Assembly: GCF_017939745.1 (NCBI RefSeq)
Contig: NZ_JAGKQQ010000001.1
Span: forward strand, 124,001 to 188,000
Length of the DNA stretch: 64,000 nucleotides
Reading direction: 5' to 3'
Origin: Gemmata palustris
GTDB lineage: Bacteria > Planctomycetota > Planctomycetia > Gemmatales > Gemmataceae
The position numbers and the translations under genes were made by a program. Positions 56,635 through 64,000 of this stretch are shown here, piece by piece. The notes under the pieces were generated by a model that saw only the letters and a program-made list of their open reading frames with translations, ran no database searches and was not told the origin of the DNA. Position 1 is the stretch's first letter; each line of letters begins with the position of its first letter.

Positions 56635-58116
56635 CTGTACTTTCCGCGAACTTATAGCGTTTAAGCAGCCAGATCCAGGCACCGGTGCGCGAGGGCGCGG
56701 ATTCTCGCGGGGTCGTGGTGCTCGCCCACAACGGCCTGAATTTCCTCGGCCAGCAGCTCCCGTTGCCAGGCCCGGCGCTTGTCCGCGTGGCTCGGGCGCC
56801 GGTTCGGATCGTCCCACGGGGAGGCCGCCCGATGGGCCACCAGTTCATCCGCCTTCTGGTTCCAGGCCCACACCTCGGTGAGCGTGAGGGACCACGCACA
56901 CAGGTGGAAGCATCCCACGTTCGACGCGACCCCGCGTACCTGCTGGTGACCGGCGCCCGCGACCTGTTTGAGATCTCGAAAACAGGTTTCCAACGAGAAC
57001 CGGTCCGCGATCAGGCCCAGGATGTCGGCCACGGAGGCCGTGGGGTCCGTGCAGAAGAACGCGACCCACCCCTTGGGTTCGTCCACCAGGACGACCCGGA
57101 TCGTGCCCCCGGCCGGCCGCCACGTGGCCTCGAACGTCTTGTACCGCTTCTCCACGGGCTTCCCATACAGGGTGAACGTGCCCGTGGTCCACCCGCCCTT
57201 GTGCCCGGCCCGCTTGGCGAGCGACACCCGCTGCTCCCCGTACACGCGGGGCCGCCCGCGGGCGCTCGGATCGCGGGCCGGGGGCACCGTCCACAGGGCC
57301 GCGTCCTTGCGGAGCCGGCTCACCATGGTCACCCGGAGCGCGAGTAGGGCCTTGAGCACCGGGGCCTTGGCGTACGCCCCGTCGGCCACCACCCACACGG
57401 CCCGGCCCCACGTCTTCAGCCACCCGTGGGCCCACCGGACCAGGTCCACGGCCATCACCAACTTGGTTGCGAACTCGGGCCGGTCCGGCCCGGGGATGGC
57501 CCCGAGATCTTTGCGGCGGATGTACAGGCGGGCCAACAGGGGGAGGGCCACAATCCCCCCGAGGGGGTGTCCCACCAACAACCCGAGGACCACCCACACG
57601 TGCCCGTACACGAACGGGCCCCCGGCCGGCCCGGGTGTCGGGTTGTGGTGCGCCCCGGCCCCTCGAACCTTGGGCCCGTACCGCTCCGTCGGGGTGTCGT
57701 CGAGGGCCAGCACCACCCGAGGCGCACCGGCCACCATGGGCTTGAGAACCTCGACCAACAACCGCATGGCGATACGCTCGGTGCGGCGCCCCACGGCCGC
57801 GGCCGTGGCGTAGCACCGGCGGTACTGGGGCGACAGCCCGGCGGCCCGGATCCAACCCGCGAGGGTGCGGCGCCCGCGGGTCAGGATGATCCCGAGGAAC
57901 AGGACCGCGAGCCGCCGCCCGGACCGCGGGTCCAGAGCCTTGGCCAGGGTTGAAAACCAGTGGCACCGAGGGGCCGGAGTATGCGAAGATGGCATGGCCG
58001 CGTCCGTTCGGGTCGGGAGGTCGTGTGGTAACGCCATCCTCCCGGACGGGCCGGCACTCGTCTACTCCCGACCCCACAACTTACGCCAACCGCCTATAAC
58101 TTCGCGGAAAGTACAG
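56635..58116 (-). mobile_element. IS4/IS701-superfamily insertion sequence, complete
   Basis: 1482 bp with imperfect terminal inverted repeats of about 24 bp (CTGTACTTTCCGCGAA at 56635 and its complement ending at 58116). It is flanked by a 6-bp direct repeat AGTAAT (56629-56634 and 58117-58122) that fits target-site duplication. One intact transposase gene. It interrupts an ankyrin gene. Confidence 0.85.
56661..58037 (-). CDS. IS transposase, DDE
   Basis: 458 residues. Candidate catalytic acids: VLALDDTPTERYGP (~108), VWVVADGAYAKAPVLK (~218) and DRFSLETCFRDLKQ (~360), a DDE_5-like arrangement seen in IS701 and IS4-type enzymes. The ORF is intact; a start at ATG 57995 is an alternative to 58037. 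Confidence 0.85.
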   Translation of the reverse strand: MALPHDLPTRTDAAMPSSHTPAPRCHWFSTLAKALDPRSGRRLAVLFLGIILTRGRRTLAGWIRAAGLSPQYRRCYATAAAVGRRTERIAMRLLVEVLKPMVAGAPRVVLALDDTPTERYGPKVRGAGAHHNPTPGPAGGPFVYGHVWVVLGLLVGHPLGGIVALPLLARLYIRRKDLGAIPGPDRPEFATKLVMAVDLVRWAHGWLKTWGRAVWVVADGAYAKAPVLKALLALRVTMVSRLRKDAALWTVPPARDPSARGRPRVYGEQRVSLAKRAGHKGGWTTGTFTLYGKPVEKRYKTFEATWRPAGGTIRVVLVDEPKGWVAFFCTDPTASVADILGLIADRFSLETCFRDLKQVAGAGHQQVRGVASNVGCFHLCAWSLTLTEVWAWNQKADELVAHRAASPWDDPNRRPSHADKRRAWQRELLAEEIQAVVGEHHDPARIRALAHRCLDLAA

Positions 58117-58439
58117 AGTAATTCCGACAGCGTTTTTTCAATGTGATAGCTTTGGCTGGCGATCAGGTAGTCAAATGGGGTCGCCCCTTCTCGGTTGGTT
58201 CGATTGGGATCGGCATTCTGTCGCAGTAATAAGCCAGTGATCCCAGGAAGGTTGTGCCGTGCCGCAATGTGGAGTGGTGTGTTGCCGGTTTCTTGTTCGG
58301 CCGCATTGATAAGAGCCGGGCTGTTTACAAGAGCGGCTTGCACTTGAGAAATATAATTATCTTCCGATTGTGCTTCGCCGGCGGAGCGAATGGCAGCGTA
58401 AAGTAGTGGCTCTATAGATTGGTTGTTAATTTTATTTAT

Positions 58440-58645
58440 CTAATTTTTTACCAATTTTATTGGCAATTGTTTGGTGAATGATGATTGGGGGCTATGGTCC
58501 CGGCCCTCGCGTGGCTGCTCGTGCATTGATATTGCATGATCGCATGCTATGCAATATTGCTCGGAAGTTGTCCATGTGTGTTTTATGGCATTGATGATTT
58601 AAATTGGCGAAATTTACTTAGCTATCGTGCGTGTAATCTTCGTCA
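58440..58645. other. AT-rich gap
   Basis: Clearly lower in GC than the rest of the window (for example TAATTTTTTACCAATTTTAT at 58441). One inverted repeat, ATATTGCAT (58529-58537) with ATGCAATAT (58549-58557). No gene seen. It lies between the nuclease-like remnant and the ankyrin remnant, both minus strand. Confidence 0.6.
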
Positions 58646-58935
58646 TTATTGAATGTTACAGGGTCTCGTCTCATTCGATCTTGCCACCATTTGTATAGTA
58701 GTGATGTTGGCCGATGGGTATTGGTTGCTCCCAAATGTAAAGGATTGGCGGATGCAGATTCTTGATGACGGCTTGTCTTTTAGGATTTTGGCGATTTTCG
58801 TCTCGAAGGTAGCATGTAATCCCGAGTTCAGACGGTATCTTTCGGGCCAGATGTTCCCAGAGTCTCGTCCTCCAGCACCGCCAAAGGCAAAACCGAGTAC
58901 ATGGCCAACGGCATCCCGACAGCTACAATCGCTGC
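58646..58935 (-). pseudogene. C-terminal remnant of a nuclease-toxin-like ORF
   Basis: The minus frame ending at TAA 58646 reads DAVGHVLGFAFGGAGGRDSG, NIWPERYRLNSGLHATFETK, IAKILKDKP and ANITTIQMVARSNETRPCNI. The order G-H-x-L-G..FGG.G...SGNIWP....N.G....FE..IA recalls the DNA/RNA non-specific endonuclease domain of polymorphic toxins (catalytic H in GH). Upstream the frame loses this character; a neighbouring frame reads TTGARFSFAAIVAVG, suggesting a frameshift. No N-terminus or trafficking domain remains, so it cannot be a full gene. Confidence 0.5.
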
Positions 58936-58978
58936 AAACGAAAATCTGGCGCCGGTTGTGTGTGGCGCATTGCGCTGA

Positions 58979-59035
58979 CACCGCACAACGACACGGCCCG
59001 GCGCAAGTTGCGCCGGGCCGTGTCGTTGTGCGGTG
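58979..59035. repeat. 28-bp-arm perfect palindrome at the end of the Tad operon
   Basis: Arms 58979-59006 and 59008-59035 are perfect complements with a single-base centre. The arm contains CGCACAACGACACGGCCCGG. It sits 18 bp beyond the tadD-like stop on the transcribed strand and probably ends that operon. It is followed by GCGGTACAAG, also found after the repeat at 61434-61482. Confidence 0.88.
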
Positions 59036-59052
59036 CGGTACAAGACTCGCTA

Positions 59053-59928
59053 TCACGGAGCGGGCTGGAACTCGCCGGCCTGTCGTAAGCCGTTCGGGTC
59101 CGCGGTGGCGGTGCGCGGTTGGTCGAGTTCGGCGAGGAAGTCTCGGGCCGGGGCATAGTTCGGGTCGGCCTTCACCGCGAGTTGCAACTGCATCTTGCTC
59201 GCGTCCGCTTGGCCCATGTGGTCGAGCAGCCCCGCGAGGTTGTGCCGGGCTTGGGCTTCCGGCATGATCTGGCACAGCATCGCGAACGCCTCGTCCCACT
59301 TCCCGGCGCGGGCCAGACAGAACCCGTTCGTTTTCTTGACGTTGCGGTTCTCCGGGTCGATCTTCAGCGTGAAGTCGCACCACGCGCACGCGCCGGTCCA
59401 GTCCTTCCAGCGCGCGTGGGTGATCGCGATCTCGTGGGCCACGTTCGCGTCGTTCGGGTAGAGCGTCAGGTACTTCTTGTACGCCTCGATCGCCCGTTCC
59501 TTCTCGCCAATTTTGGCGTAGAACCGGGCGATGCCGAGCATCGCGTTCTTGTTCTTCGGTTCCTGCTTCAGCGCCTTCTGGTACCCCTCGCGGGCCAGGT
59601 CGAGCAGCCCCTCCTTGCTCCCGGGCACGGTCTTCTCGTCGAACGCCGCGTCGAGGCGCACGTCCGAGATCGCGACCAGCGCGTCTGCGGACGCCGGCTT
59701 GTTGGAAACGGCGGGCGTGACTTCGACCGGGACCGTGGGCGCGGCACTGGAGCCGCCCCCGCCCCACATGGATTTGCCGCTAGAGGGGGTCGGGAGCGTG
59801 GCCGCTGCGCCGTTGGTGTTCGGCATCTGCCCGAACGGGCTCGGCTGCACGTTGTTCCGGTTGCACCCGACCGCGCCCGCGAGCACGCAGCCGTATGTGA
59901 ACCATTTCAGACACTTTCGGCCGTCCAT
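59053..59928 (-). CDS. TPR lipoprotein, TadD-like
   Basis: 291 residues from ATG 59928 (GAGGT upstream). A lipobox-like AGAVGC ends the signal peptide (Cys 22). A low-complexity linker precedes about four TPR units: YQKALKQEPKNKNAMLGIAR, AYKKYLTLYPNDANVAHEIA, FTLKIDPENRNVKKTNGFCL, LQLAVKADPNYAPARDFLAE. In Tad/Flp pilus loci, TadD is a TPR lipoprotein placed after TadC, so context supports that role. Confidence 0.82.
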   Translation of the reverse strand: MDGRKCLKWFTYGCVLAGAVGCNRNNVQPSPFGQMPNTNGAAATLPTPSSGKSMWGGGGSSAAPTVPVEVTPAVSNKPASADALVAISDVRLDAAFDEKTVPGSKEGLLDLAREGYQKALKQEPKNKNAMLGIARFYAKIGEKERAIEAYKKYLTLYPNDANVAHEIAITHARWKDWTGACAWCDFTLKIDPENRNVKKTNGFCLARAGKWDEAFAMLCQIMPEAQARHNLAGLLDHMGQADASKMQLQLAVKADPNYAPARDFLAELDQPRTATADPNGLRQAGEFQPAP

Positions 59929-60046
59929 GACCTACCTCGGTATTGAGTGTTTCGCGCTCGGAGCGGTACGTTTCACGGGTCCGTGGACGCGCGGGGTGCC
60001 GCACAATCAGACACGAACGCCGGGCCGCGGAACACGAAACTCGATT

Positions 60047-61393
60047 TCACGTGAATTCGGCAATGAAACTGGCCGAGGCCTCCGCCATCAGGTCGCGCGT
60101 GAGGTGCACGGGTTGCCGTCTGTATCGGCAAATCGACTGCACCGTTTCCAACAAATCGCGGCAGTCGGACGCGCGCGGCACGCGCCCGCGGGTGTAATAT
60201 CGCTCGTACAAGAAGTCCACCGCGGCCGCATCGAAGTTCATCCCCAGGCGCTTGCAGTTCGACGCGAAGATGCGGTCGTACACGTCCCGCTGCGGGGCCT
60301 GGATGCCCACCTTGTGCCGGATGCGGCGGAGGAAGGCGTCGTCCACCAGGGCCTTCGGGTCCAGGTTCGTGCTGAAGATGATGAGCTGCTCGAACGGCAC
60401 CTGGAACTTTTTACCGCTCGACACGGTGAGGAAGTCGTGCCGGTCTTCCAGGGGCAGGATCCACCGGTTCAACAGGTCCTTGGGGCTCACGAGTTGGCGC
60501 CCGAAGTCGTCGATCAGGAACACGCCCCCGTTGGCCTTGAAGTGGATCGGGGCCTGGTAGAACTTCGCCTCGGCGTTGTACCGGAGGTCGAGCATCTGCA
60601 GGTTCAACTCGCCGCCGGTCACGATGACCGGGCGCCGGATGCGCACCCAGCGCTGGTCGACCGCGCCGGTCGAGAGCAGCTTGCGCACGGTCGCGTCGGA
60701 GTCGTCGCCGAACTCGGTCGCGGTGTCGTCGATGACGTGCAGCGACGGGTCGAACACCGTGATGATGTTGTTGTCCGCGACGAACGCATAGGGGATGTAG
60801 ATCGAGCCGCCCGCGGTGTTCATGAAGTCGCCGATGGCGCGGGCCATCGCGGTCTTCCCGTTGCCCGGGGGGCCGTAGATGAACACGCTCCGGCCGCTGA
60901 TGATCGCCGGCCCGATGTTGTTGAACATCTCCTCTTTGAGCACGAGGTGCCCGAACGGTGCCTTCAGCGCCTCCGGGTAGCACTGGAGCCCGGTCACGGT
61001 CTGCCGGTAGCACTGTTCGACGTAGTCCTCGAGCGGCACCGGGGCCGGGCCGACGTAGGCGCACTGGTCCATCGCGGCCTTCGCGCGGTCGCGCCCGAGG
61101 TCCGTGAGACTGAACCGGTAGCTCACCTCGCCCACGAGGTCGCCCCCGTCCACCTGAATCAACTTCTCGTCCTTCAAGAACTTGAGCGGCTCGCGGATCA
61201 CTTTGAACGGCAGGCACAGGTACTGGCCCAGGTCGCGCCCGACCATCACCCCGCGCGTGTAGATCGTGCGGAGCAGCATGTCGCAGATGAACCCGAGCGT
61301 CAGCCCGGACTCCTTGAGCGATTCCGGCAACAGCGGGGCCTCGGGCGCCGGGTTGCCGTCCCAGTCCGCCATCGCTTGCCGGCTCAACGACAT
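60047..61393 (-). CDS. AAA+ ATPase in the Tad region
   Basis: 448 residues from ATG 61393. A winged-helix-like N-terminus (LPFKVIREPLKFLKDEKLIQ, ~61-80) is followed by an AAA+ module: Walker A FIYGPPGNGKTAMARA (~171-186), Walker B GGVFLIDDFGRQL (~290), sensor-like FEQLIIFSTNLDP and a C-terminal lid helix. It is not TadA (GspE type). A Tad-linked regulator or remodelling ATPase is inferred from position between the 79-residue membrane protein and TadD. Confidence 0.85.
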   Translation of the reverse strand: MSLSRQAMADWDGNPAPEAPLLPESLKESGLTLGFICDMLLRTIYTRGVMVGRDLGQYLCLPFKVIREPLKFLKDEKLIQVDGGDLVGEVSYRFSLTDLGRDRAKAAMDQCAYVGPAPVPLEDYVEQCYRQTVTGLQCYPEALKAPFGHLVLKEEMFNNIGPAIISGRSVFIYGPPGNGKTAMARAIGDFMNTAGGSIYIPYAFVADNNIITVFDPSLHVIDDTATEFGDDSDATVRKLLSTGAVDQRWVRIRRPVIVTGGELNLQMLDLRYNAEAKFYQAPIHFKANGGVFLIDDFGRQLVSPKDLLNRWILPLEDRHDFLTVSSGKKFQVPFEQLIIFSTNLDPKALVDDAFLRRIRHKVGIQAPQRDVYDRIFASNCKRLGMNFDAAAVDFLYERYYTRGRVPRASDCRDLLETVQSICRYRRQPVHLTRDLMAEASASFIAEFT

Positions 61394-61433
61394 GTGTCCC
61401 TCGTGTTCGGTGTTTGTTCTGCTTTGGGTTCGG

Positions 61434-61482
61434 CCGCGCCCGCAAGAGAGCGGACGCGCTTCCCGCTCCCTTGCGGGCGCGG
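61434..61482. repeat. Imperfect palindrome, family B copy 2
   Basis: CCGCGCCCGCAAGAGAGCGG (61434-61453) pairs with CCGCTCCCTTGCGGGCGCGG (61463-61482) with one mismatch. Sequence resembles the interrupted palindrome at 8635-9956. It is upstream of the AAA ATPase gene. GCGGTGCGGTACAAG follows it, as after the palindrome at 58979-59035. Confidence 0.75.
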
Positions 61483-61569
61483 TGCGGTACAAGCGACGGG
61501 AATGGGCCGGTGCCCAACCTTATGGCCGGTCATTTCTTGCGACCGGGGAGACGGGCGACGCGCGGGGCG

Positions 61570-61794
61570 CTACTTCCGCCACTTCCCGCGCGTGATGATG
61601 AAGAGGCAGACGACCCCGAACACCAGCGCCGCCATGACGACGCCGTTCTGTTGCTGCAGGACGCCGGTCCAGTGGTCGTAGAACTCGGTCCAGTAGCCCG
61701 CGATGAGCGGGGCGTCGGACGCCCCCGCGGGGCGGGCGCAGAGTGTCGTGGCGCAGAGCGCGAGGGCGAAGCGGGCGCGTGATCGGATCGTCAT
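61570..61794 (-). CDS. Small exported/membrane protein of the Tad region
   Basis: About 74 residues from ATG 61794 (TTG at 61809 possible). A signal peptide (ARFALALCATTLCARPAGA) is followed by a short external part and one C-terminal membrane helix (VVMAALVFGVVCLFIITRGK). No family recognised. Same strand and spacing as the tad genes. Confidence 0.65.
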   Translation of the reverse strand: MTIRSRARFALALCATTLCARPAGASDAPLIAGYWTEFYDHWTGVLQQQNGVVMAALVFGVVCLFIITRGKWRK

Positions 61795-61907
61795 TGGTGC
61801 GGTTCCCAACTGTGGGTGGGCGCACTTTGAGTGTAGGACACGAAACCGGGGCCGGAGCCCACAAGCGGCTCCCGGCCCCGGAACGGTTTTCGGGCGTGGC
61901 GAACGGG

Positions 61908-62594
61908 TTACCGCGGCGCCACCGTGCCGCTCCCGCCCCCGGTGCCCGCGGGCGAGGTCAGGCTCGTGCCCCGGGTGCCCCCGCCCCCGCCGGTGCCGGT
62001 GGCACCGCCGCCGATGCTCCCCGTGATGCCCCCGCGGTAGCCCTGGCCCGACGAGCGGTACGGGTTCGCGGTGAACTCGGCGTTGATGCCGGGGGTGGCC
62101 GGGTTGTGGACGTAGATCTCGAAGGAGACCGGCGCGAACGTCGTCACGCTGGCCAGGTACTTCTGGATGGCCGCCGCCCGCTTCCCGTCCAGTTCGCTCC
62201 GCAGGTCAACGATCTTGGCCGCGTTAGCGTCGGTCATTGGGAGGTCCGTCGCCGTTTGGAGGTACAGCTTCGGGTCCGGCGCCGGGCGCGTCCGGACGAT
62301 CGAGTCCAGTTTCTCCGTCCCGGCCGACGTGAGCTTGTCGGAGCCGGTCTCGAAGTAGTAGGTGAAGATGGTGTGGTTCAGCACGTGCCCGTTGTGGACC
62401 TGCTGCGCGAAGGGCGCGAGCACGGCTTGCCGCGCCGCGTGGTTGTAGCGCTCCGGGTAGCACGGGTCGTAGACGTTCCGTGCCCGGTCCTCGATCGTCG
62501 GGCGCCCACTGGTTCCGGTGCCCACGCACCCGACGGACCCCAACCCGCTCGTCAGAATCGCGGCCGCGGCGGCCGCGCGAATCGTCTTGGTCAT
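61908..62594 (-). CDS. OmpA-like lipoprotein of the Tad region
   Basis: 228 residues, GGAGGAG upstream of ATG 62594. Lipobox LGSVGC (Cys ~23). The core (ETGSDKLTSAGTEKLDSIVR, then ELDGKRAAAIQKYLAS) has the strand-helix order of an OmpA C-terminal peptidoglycan-binding domain, though divergent. The C-terminus is a Gly/Thr-rich tail. Often an OmpA-like lipoprotein in tad loci links the secretin to the cell envelope; this role is inference. Confidence 0.72.
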   Translation of the reverse strand: MTKTIRAAAAAAILTSGLGSVGCVGTGTSGRPTIEDRARNVYDPCYPERYNHAARQAVLAPFAQQVHNGHVLNHTIFTYYFETGSDKLTSAGTEKLDSIVRTRPAPDPKLYLQTATDLPMTDANAAKIVDLRSELDGKRAAAIQKYLASVTTFAPVSFEIYVHNPATPGINAEFTANPYRSSGQGYRGGITGSIGGGATGTGGGGGTRGTSLTSPAGTGGGSGTVAPR

Positions 62595-62656
62595 CGCACT
62601 CTCCTCCTTGAGAACCGAGAGAACCGAACCGGGCGTCCTGCCCGGGATCGGGTTAA

Positions 62657-63619
62657 TTAACCACCCTTACTCAACAGGTTCTTCTGGATCTGGATGGCCG
62701 CGGGGCCGACCAGAACCACGAAGATCGCCGGGAAGATGAACAGCACCAGCGGGAAGATCAGTTGCACCGCCGTCTTCGCCGCCTTCTCCTCGGCCAACTG
62801 GCGCCGCCGGGTCCGCATCGAATCGGACTGCACCCGGAGCGCCTGGGCGATACTCGAACCGAACCGGTCGGCCTGGATCAGGATCGCCGCCAGGCTGCGC
62901 ACGTCGTCGACCCCGGTGCGCACGCCGAGGTCGTGGAGCACCTCGCGCCGGGGGCGCCCCATCTGCAACTGGAGGTTCGCGAGCGAGAACTCCTCGCAAA
63001 TGGTCTTCGCGTGCCCCTTCATCTCGTCGGTCACCTTCCGCAGGGCCGCGTCCAGGCCGAGCCCGGACTCGACGCACACCACCAACAGGTCGAGCGCGTC
63101 CGGCAGGGTGAGGAAGATCTCCTTCTGCCGGCTCGTCCGCAGGTGCCAGAGCGCGAGCTGCGGGAAGTAGAACCCGATCCCGGCGAGCCCCACTGTCCAT
63201 TCAATCGACTTCACGGTGAAGCCGTCTTTGAGCAAGAAAAAGAAAAGTGCGGGAAGTAGGAAGGTGACTAGGCAAACTACGCGGATGCCCTGGTACACGC
63301 CCGCCGCGTTCTCGCTCCGGAACCCGGCGTTGGCCAGTTTGATCCGGATCGTGTTCTTCTCCAGCTCGGTCCCGGGCTCCATCACCCCGCCGAGGTTGTT
63401 GAACGCGTCCTTGAGCCCCTTGAACCGGCCCTGCGACTCGGCCTGCGACATTTCGATCTCGACCAGCGACTTGGGCCGGCCGATGCGCTCCAGGCGCTCC
63501 TCGGCCTGGCTGTTGCGGTTGGAGATCAGCGAGAGCACCCAGAACGTGCCCGCCATAATAGCGACGAACACGAGGACCGGGGCTATGTCGTCGGCGGACA
63601 GGAGTGCGAACAGTTCCAC
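62657..63619 (-). CDS. tadC: Type II secretion F-family inner-membrane protein (TadC)
   Basis: 320 residues. An N-terminal membrane helix (PVLVFVAIMAGTFWVLSLI) is followed by the cytoplasmic GspF domain (LPDALDLLVVCVESGLGLDA, EFSLANLQLQMGRPRREVLH, SLAAILIQADRFGSSIAQAL) and a terminal helix (LIFPLVLFIFPAIFVVLVGP). It forms the pilus-assembly platform with TadB, encoded upstream. Confidence 0.92.
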   Translation of the reverse strand: MELFALLSADDIAPVLVFVAIMAGTFWVLSLISNRNSQAEERLERIGRPKSLVEIEMSQAESQGRFKGLKDAFNNLGGVMEPGTELEKNTIRIKLANAGFRSENAAGVYQGIRVVCLVTFLLPALFFFLLKDGFTVKSIEWTVGLAGIGFYFPQLALWHLRTSRQKEIFLTLPDALDLLVVCVESGLGLDAALRKVTDEMKGHAKTICEEFSLANLQLQMGRPRREVLHDLGVRTGVDDVRSLAAILIQADRFGSSIAQALRVQSDSMRTRRRQLAEEKAAKTAVQLIFPLVLFIFPAIFVVLVGPAAIQIQKNLLSKGG

Positions 63620-63645
63620 AGGGAGTCTCCGGTTGTCAGTTTCTA

Positions 63646-63735
63646 GTGTTCAGTTTGCAGTGCTCAGTTCTTGGGCCGTCGCGGTCCCGCGGGCGGTCGG
63701 CCAGTTCCCGGACTGTTCGGCCGAAAACTGAACAC
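63646..63735. repeat. Inverted repeat between tadB and tadC
   Basis: GTGTTCAGTTT (63646-63656) pairs with AAACTGAACAC (63725-63735), 11-bp arms. Extra CAGTTT copies lie beside it. Function unknown. Confidence 0.6.
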
Positions 63736-63744
63736 GGAACGCGC

Positions 63745-64000
63745 TCAGACTTTGATGTCCACGATCTTCTTGATGGCGAAGGAGCCGATCAGCATGAGCA
63801 CGACGGCCCCGATCGACATGTTGATGCCCATCGGGTCCTTCCAGAGCATCTGCACGTAGTCGGGCTTCATCCACAACATCATGATGAACAGGCCGATCGG
63901 CATGGCGATGAGCACGATGCCCGAGAGCCGCCCTTCCGCGGTCAGCGCCTTCACCTGGCCCAGGATCTTGAACCGCTCGCGGATCACGTGCCCGATGCGG
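63745..64000 (-). CDS. tadB: TadB-like protein, C-terminal part only
   Basis: About 84 visible residues; the frame runs off the window end. RERFKILGQVKALTAEGRLS, then two membrane helices (GIVLIAMPIGLFIMMLWM and NMSIGAVVLMLIGSFAIKKI), is the C-terminal end of the TadB GspF-like domain. It is immediately upstream of tadC. Confidence 0.85.
   Translation of the reverse strand, partial: RIGHVIRERFKILGQVKALTAEGRLSGIVLIAMPIGLFIMMLWMKPDYVQMLWKDPMGINMSIGAVVLMLIGSFAIKKIVDIKV

Larger units (their letters stand above)
56079..58439 (-). pseudogene. Ankyrin-repeat gene split by an IS
   Basis: Two pieces in the same frame: 58439-58117 (SIEPLLYAAIRSAGEAQ, GNTPLHIAARHNLPGI, LLLRQNADPNRTN) and 56634-56079 (LLINHGVLMTLFAAVKLS, LLGAGMDPNDRTPTLGRNYL, ANGAPAEVVATLAPYI, then DGKTALDLCAD). 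Removing the IS and one 6-bp target copy (1488 bp, 496 codons) rejoins them as an uninterrupted ankyrin protein of about 290 residues, with the junction reading EKTLSELLSHGTHI. No ATG lies between the upstream stop TAG (58440) and the first ankyrin residues; GTG 58343 is the only usual start. Base composition is much lower in GC than neighbours. Confidence 0.82.

Noticed and set aside
58653-59267. 204-codon plus-strand ORF
   Set aside because: It crosses the 58979-59035 palindrome and the tadD-like antisense; only the minus frame at its left end resembles a protein family.

Overview
The window is very GC-rich and comes from a bacterial chromosome that looks like a Gemmata-type planctomycete (Planctomycetota, Gemmatales). 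The reasons are protein content and style: adjacent squalene monooxygenase and oxidosqualene cyclase genes (the bacterial sterol route known from Gemmata obscuriglobus), Tat-exported Gfo/Idh/MocA oxidoreductases, a DUF1080 protein, very large WD40 proteins, a DoxX protein with a coiled-coil insertion, and many long intergenic palindromes. Species assignment is inference.

Layout. 0-4.1 kb: two coupled methyltransferase genes and an ABC-F ATPase, separated by strong hairpins. 4.4-7.7 kb: a two-gene sterol operon (SQMO + OSC). 7.7-10.9 kb: palindromic repeats, an RNA-ligase-like gene, an ISH3-like insertion sequence sitting inside a 60-bp perfect palindrome, and a fatty-acid desaturase. 11.0-19.9 kb: a complete F1Fo ATP synthase operon on the minus strand (AtpI-like, AtpZ-like, B, E, F, H, A, orf90, G, DUF1569, D, C), with two foreign small genes embedded and a CRP-like palindrome upstream. 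20.5-26.5 kb: a DUF4912 protein, then ApbE, DoxX and Gfo/Idh genes on the plus strand. 26.5-31.0 kb: DUF1080 and SDR genes and a large membrane protein. 31.4-43.9 kb: housekeeping (glutamate dehydrogenase, AlkA/Ogt alkylation repair, PurC, LeuS), then a divergent triterpene-cyclase-like gene next to a flavoprotein. 44.0-49.2 kb: a four-gene locus resembling a minimal type VII secretion module (WXG100-like protein, two small helical proteins, and a membrane-anchored three-module FtsK/SpoIIIE ATPase). 49.3-55.3 kb: a giant WD40 protein, a cyclase-fold/cytochrome-like protein and a second Gfo/Idh oxidoreductase. 55.5-59.0 kb: a decay island with lower GC, holding a frameshifted Kef-type antiporter remnant, an ankyrin gene split cleanly by a second IS, and the tail of a nuclease-toxin-like ORF. 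59.0-64.0 kb: part of a Tad (Flp pilus) locus that runs off the window end.

The most notable points are the WXG100/FtsK locus in a double-membrane bacterium, the two different triterpene-cyclase loci, the two IS insertions whose target sites can be reconstructed to the base, a possible nuclease-toxin/ankyrin-immunity remnant, and a large set of long, perfect inverted repeats (26-44 bp arms) between genes, several belonging to families present more than once in this 64 kb. No tRNA, rRNA, CRISPR array or riboswitch was recognised. All family names come from reading motifs by eye; no database search was run.
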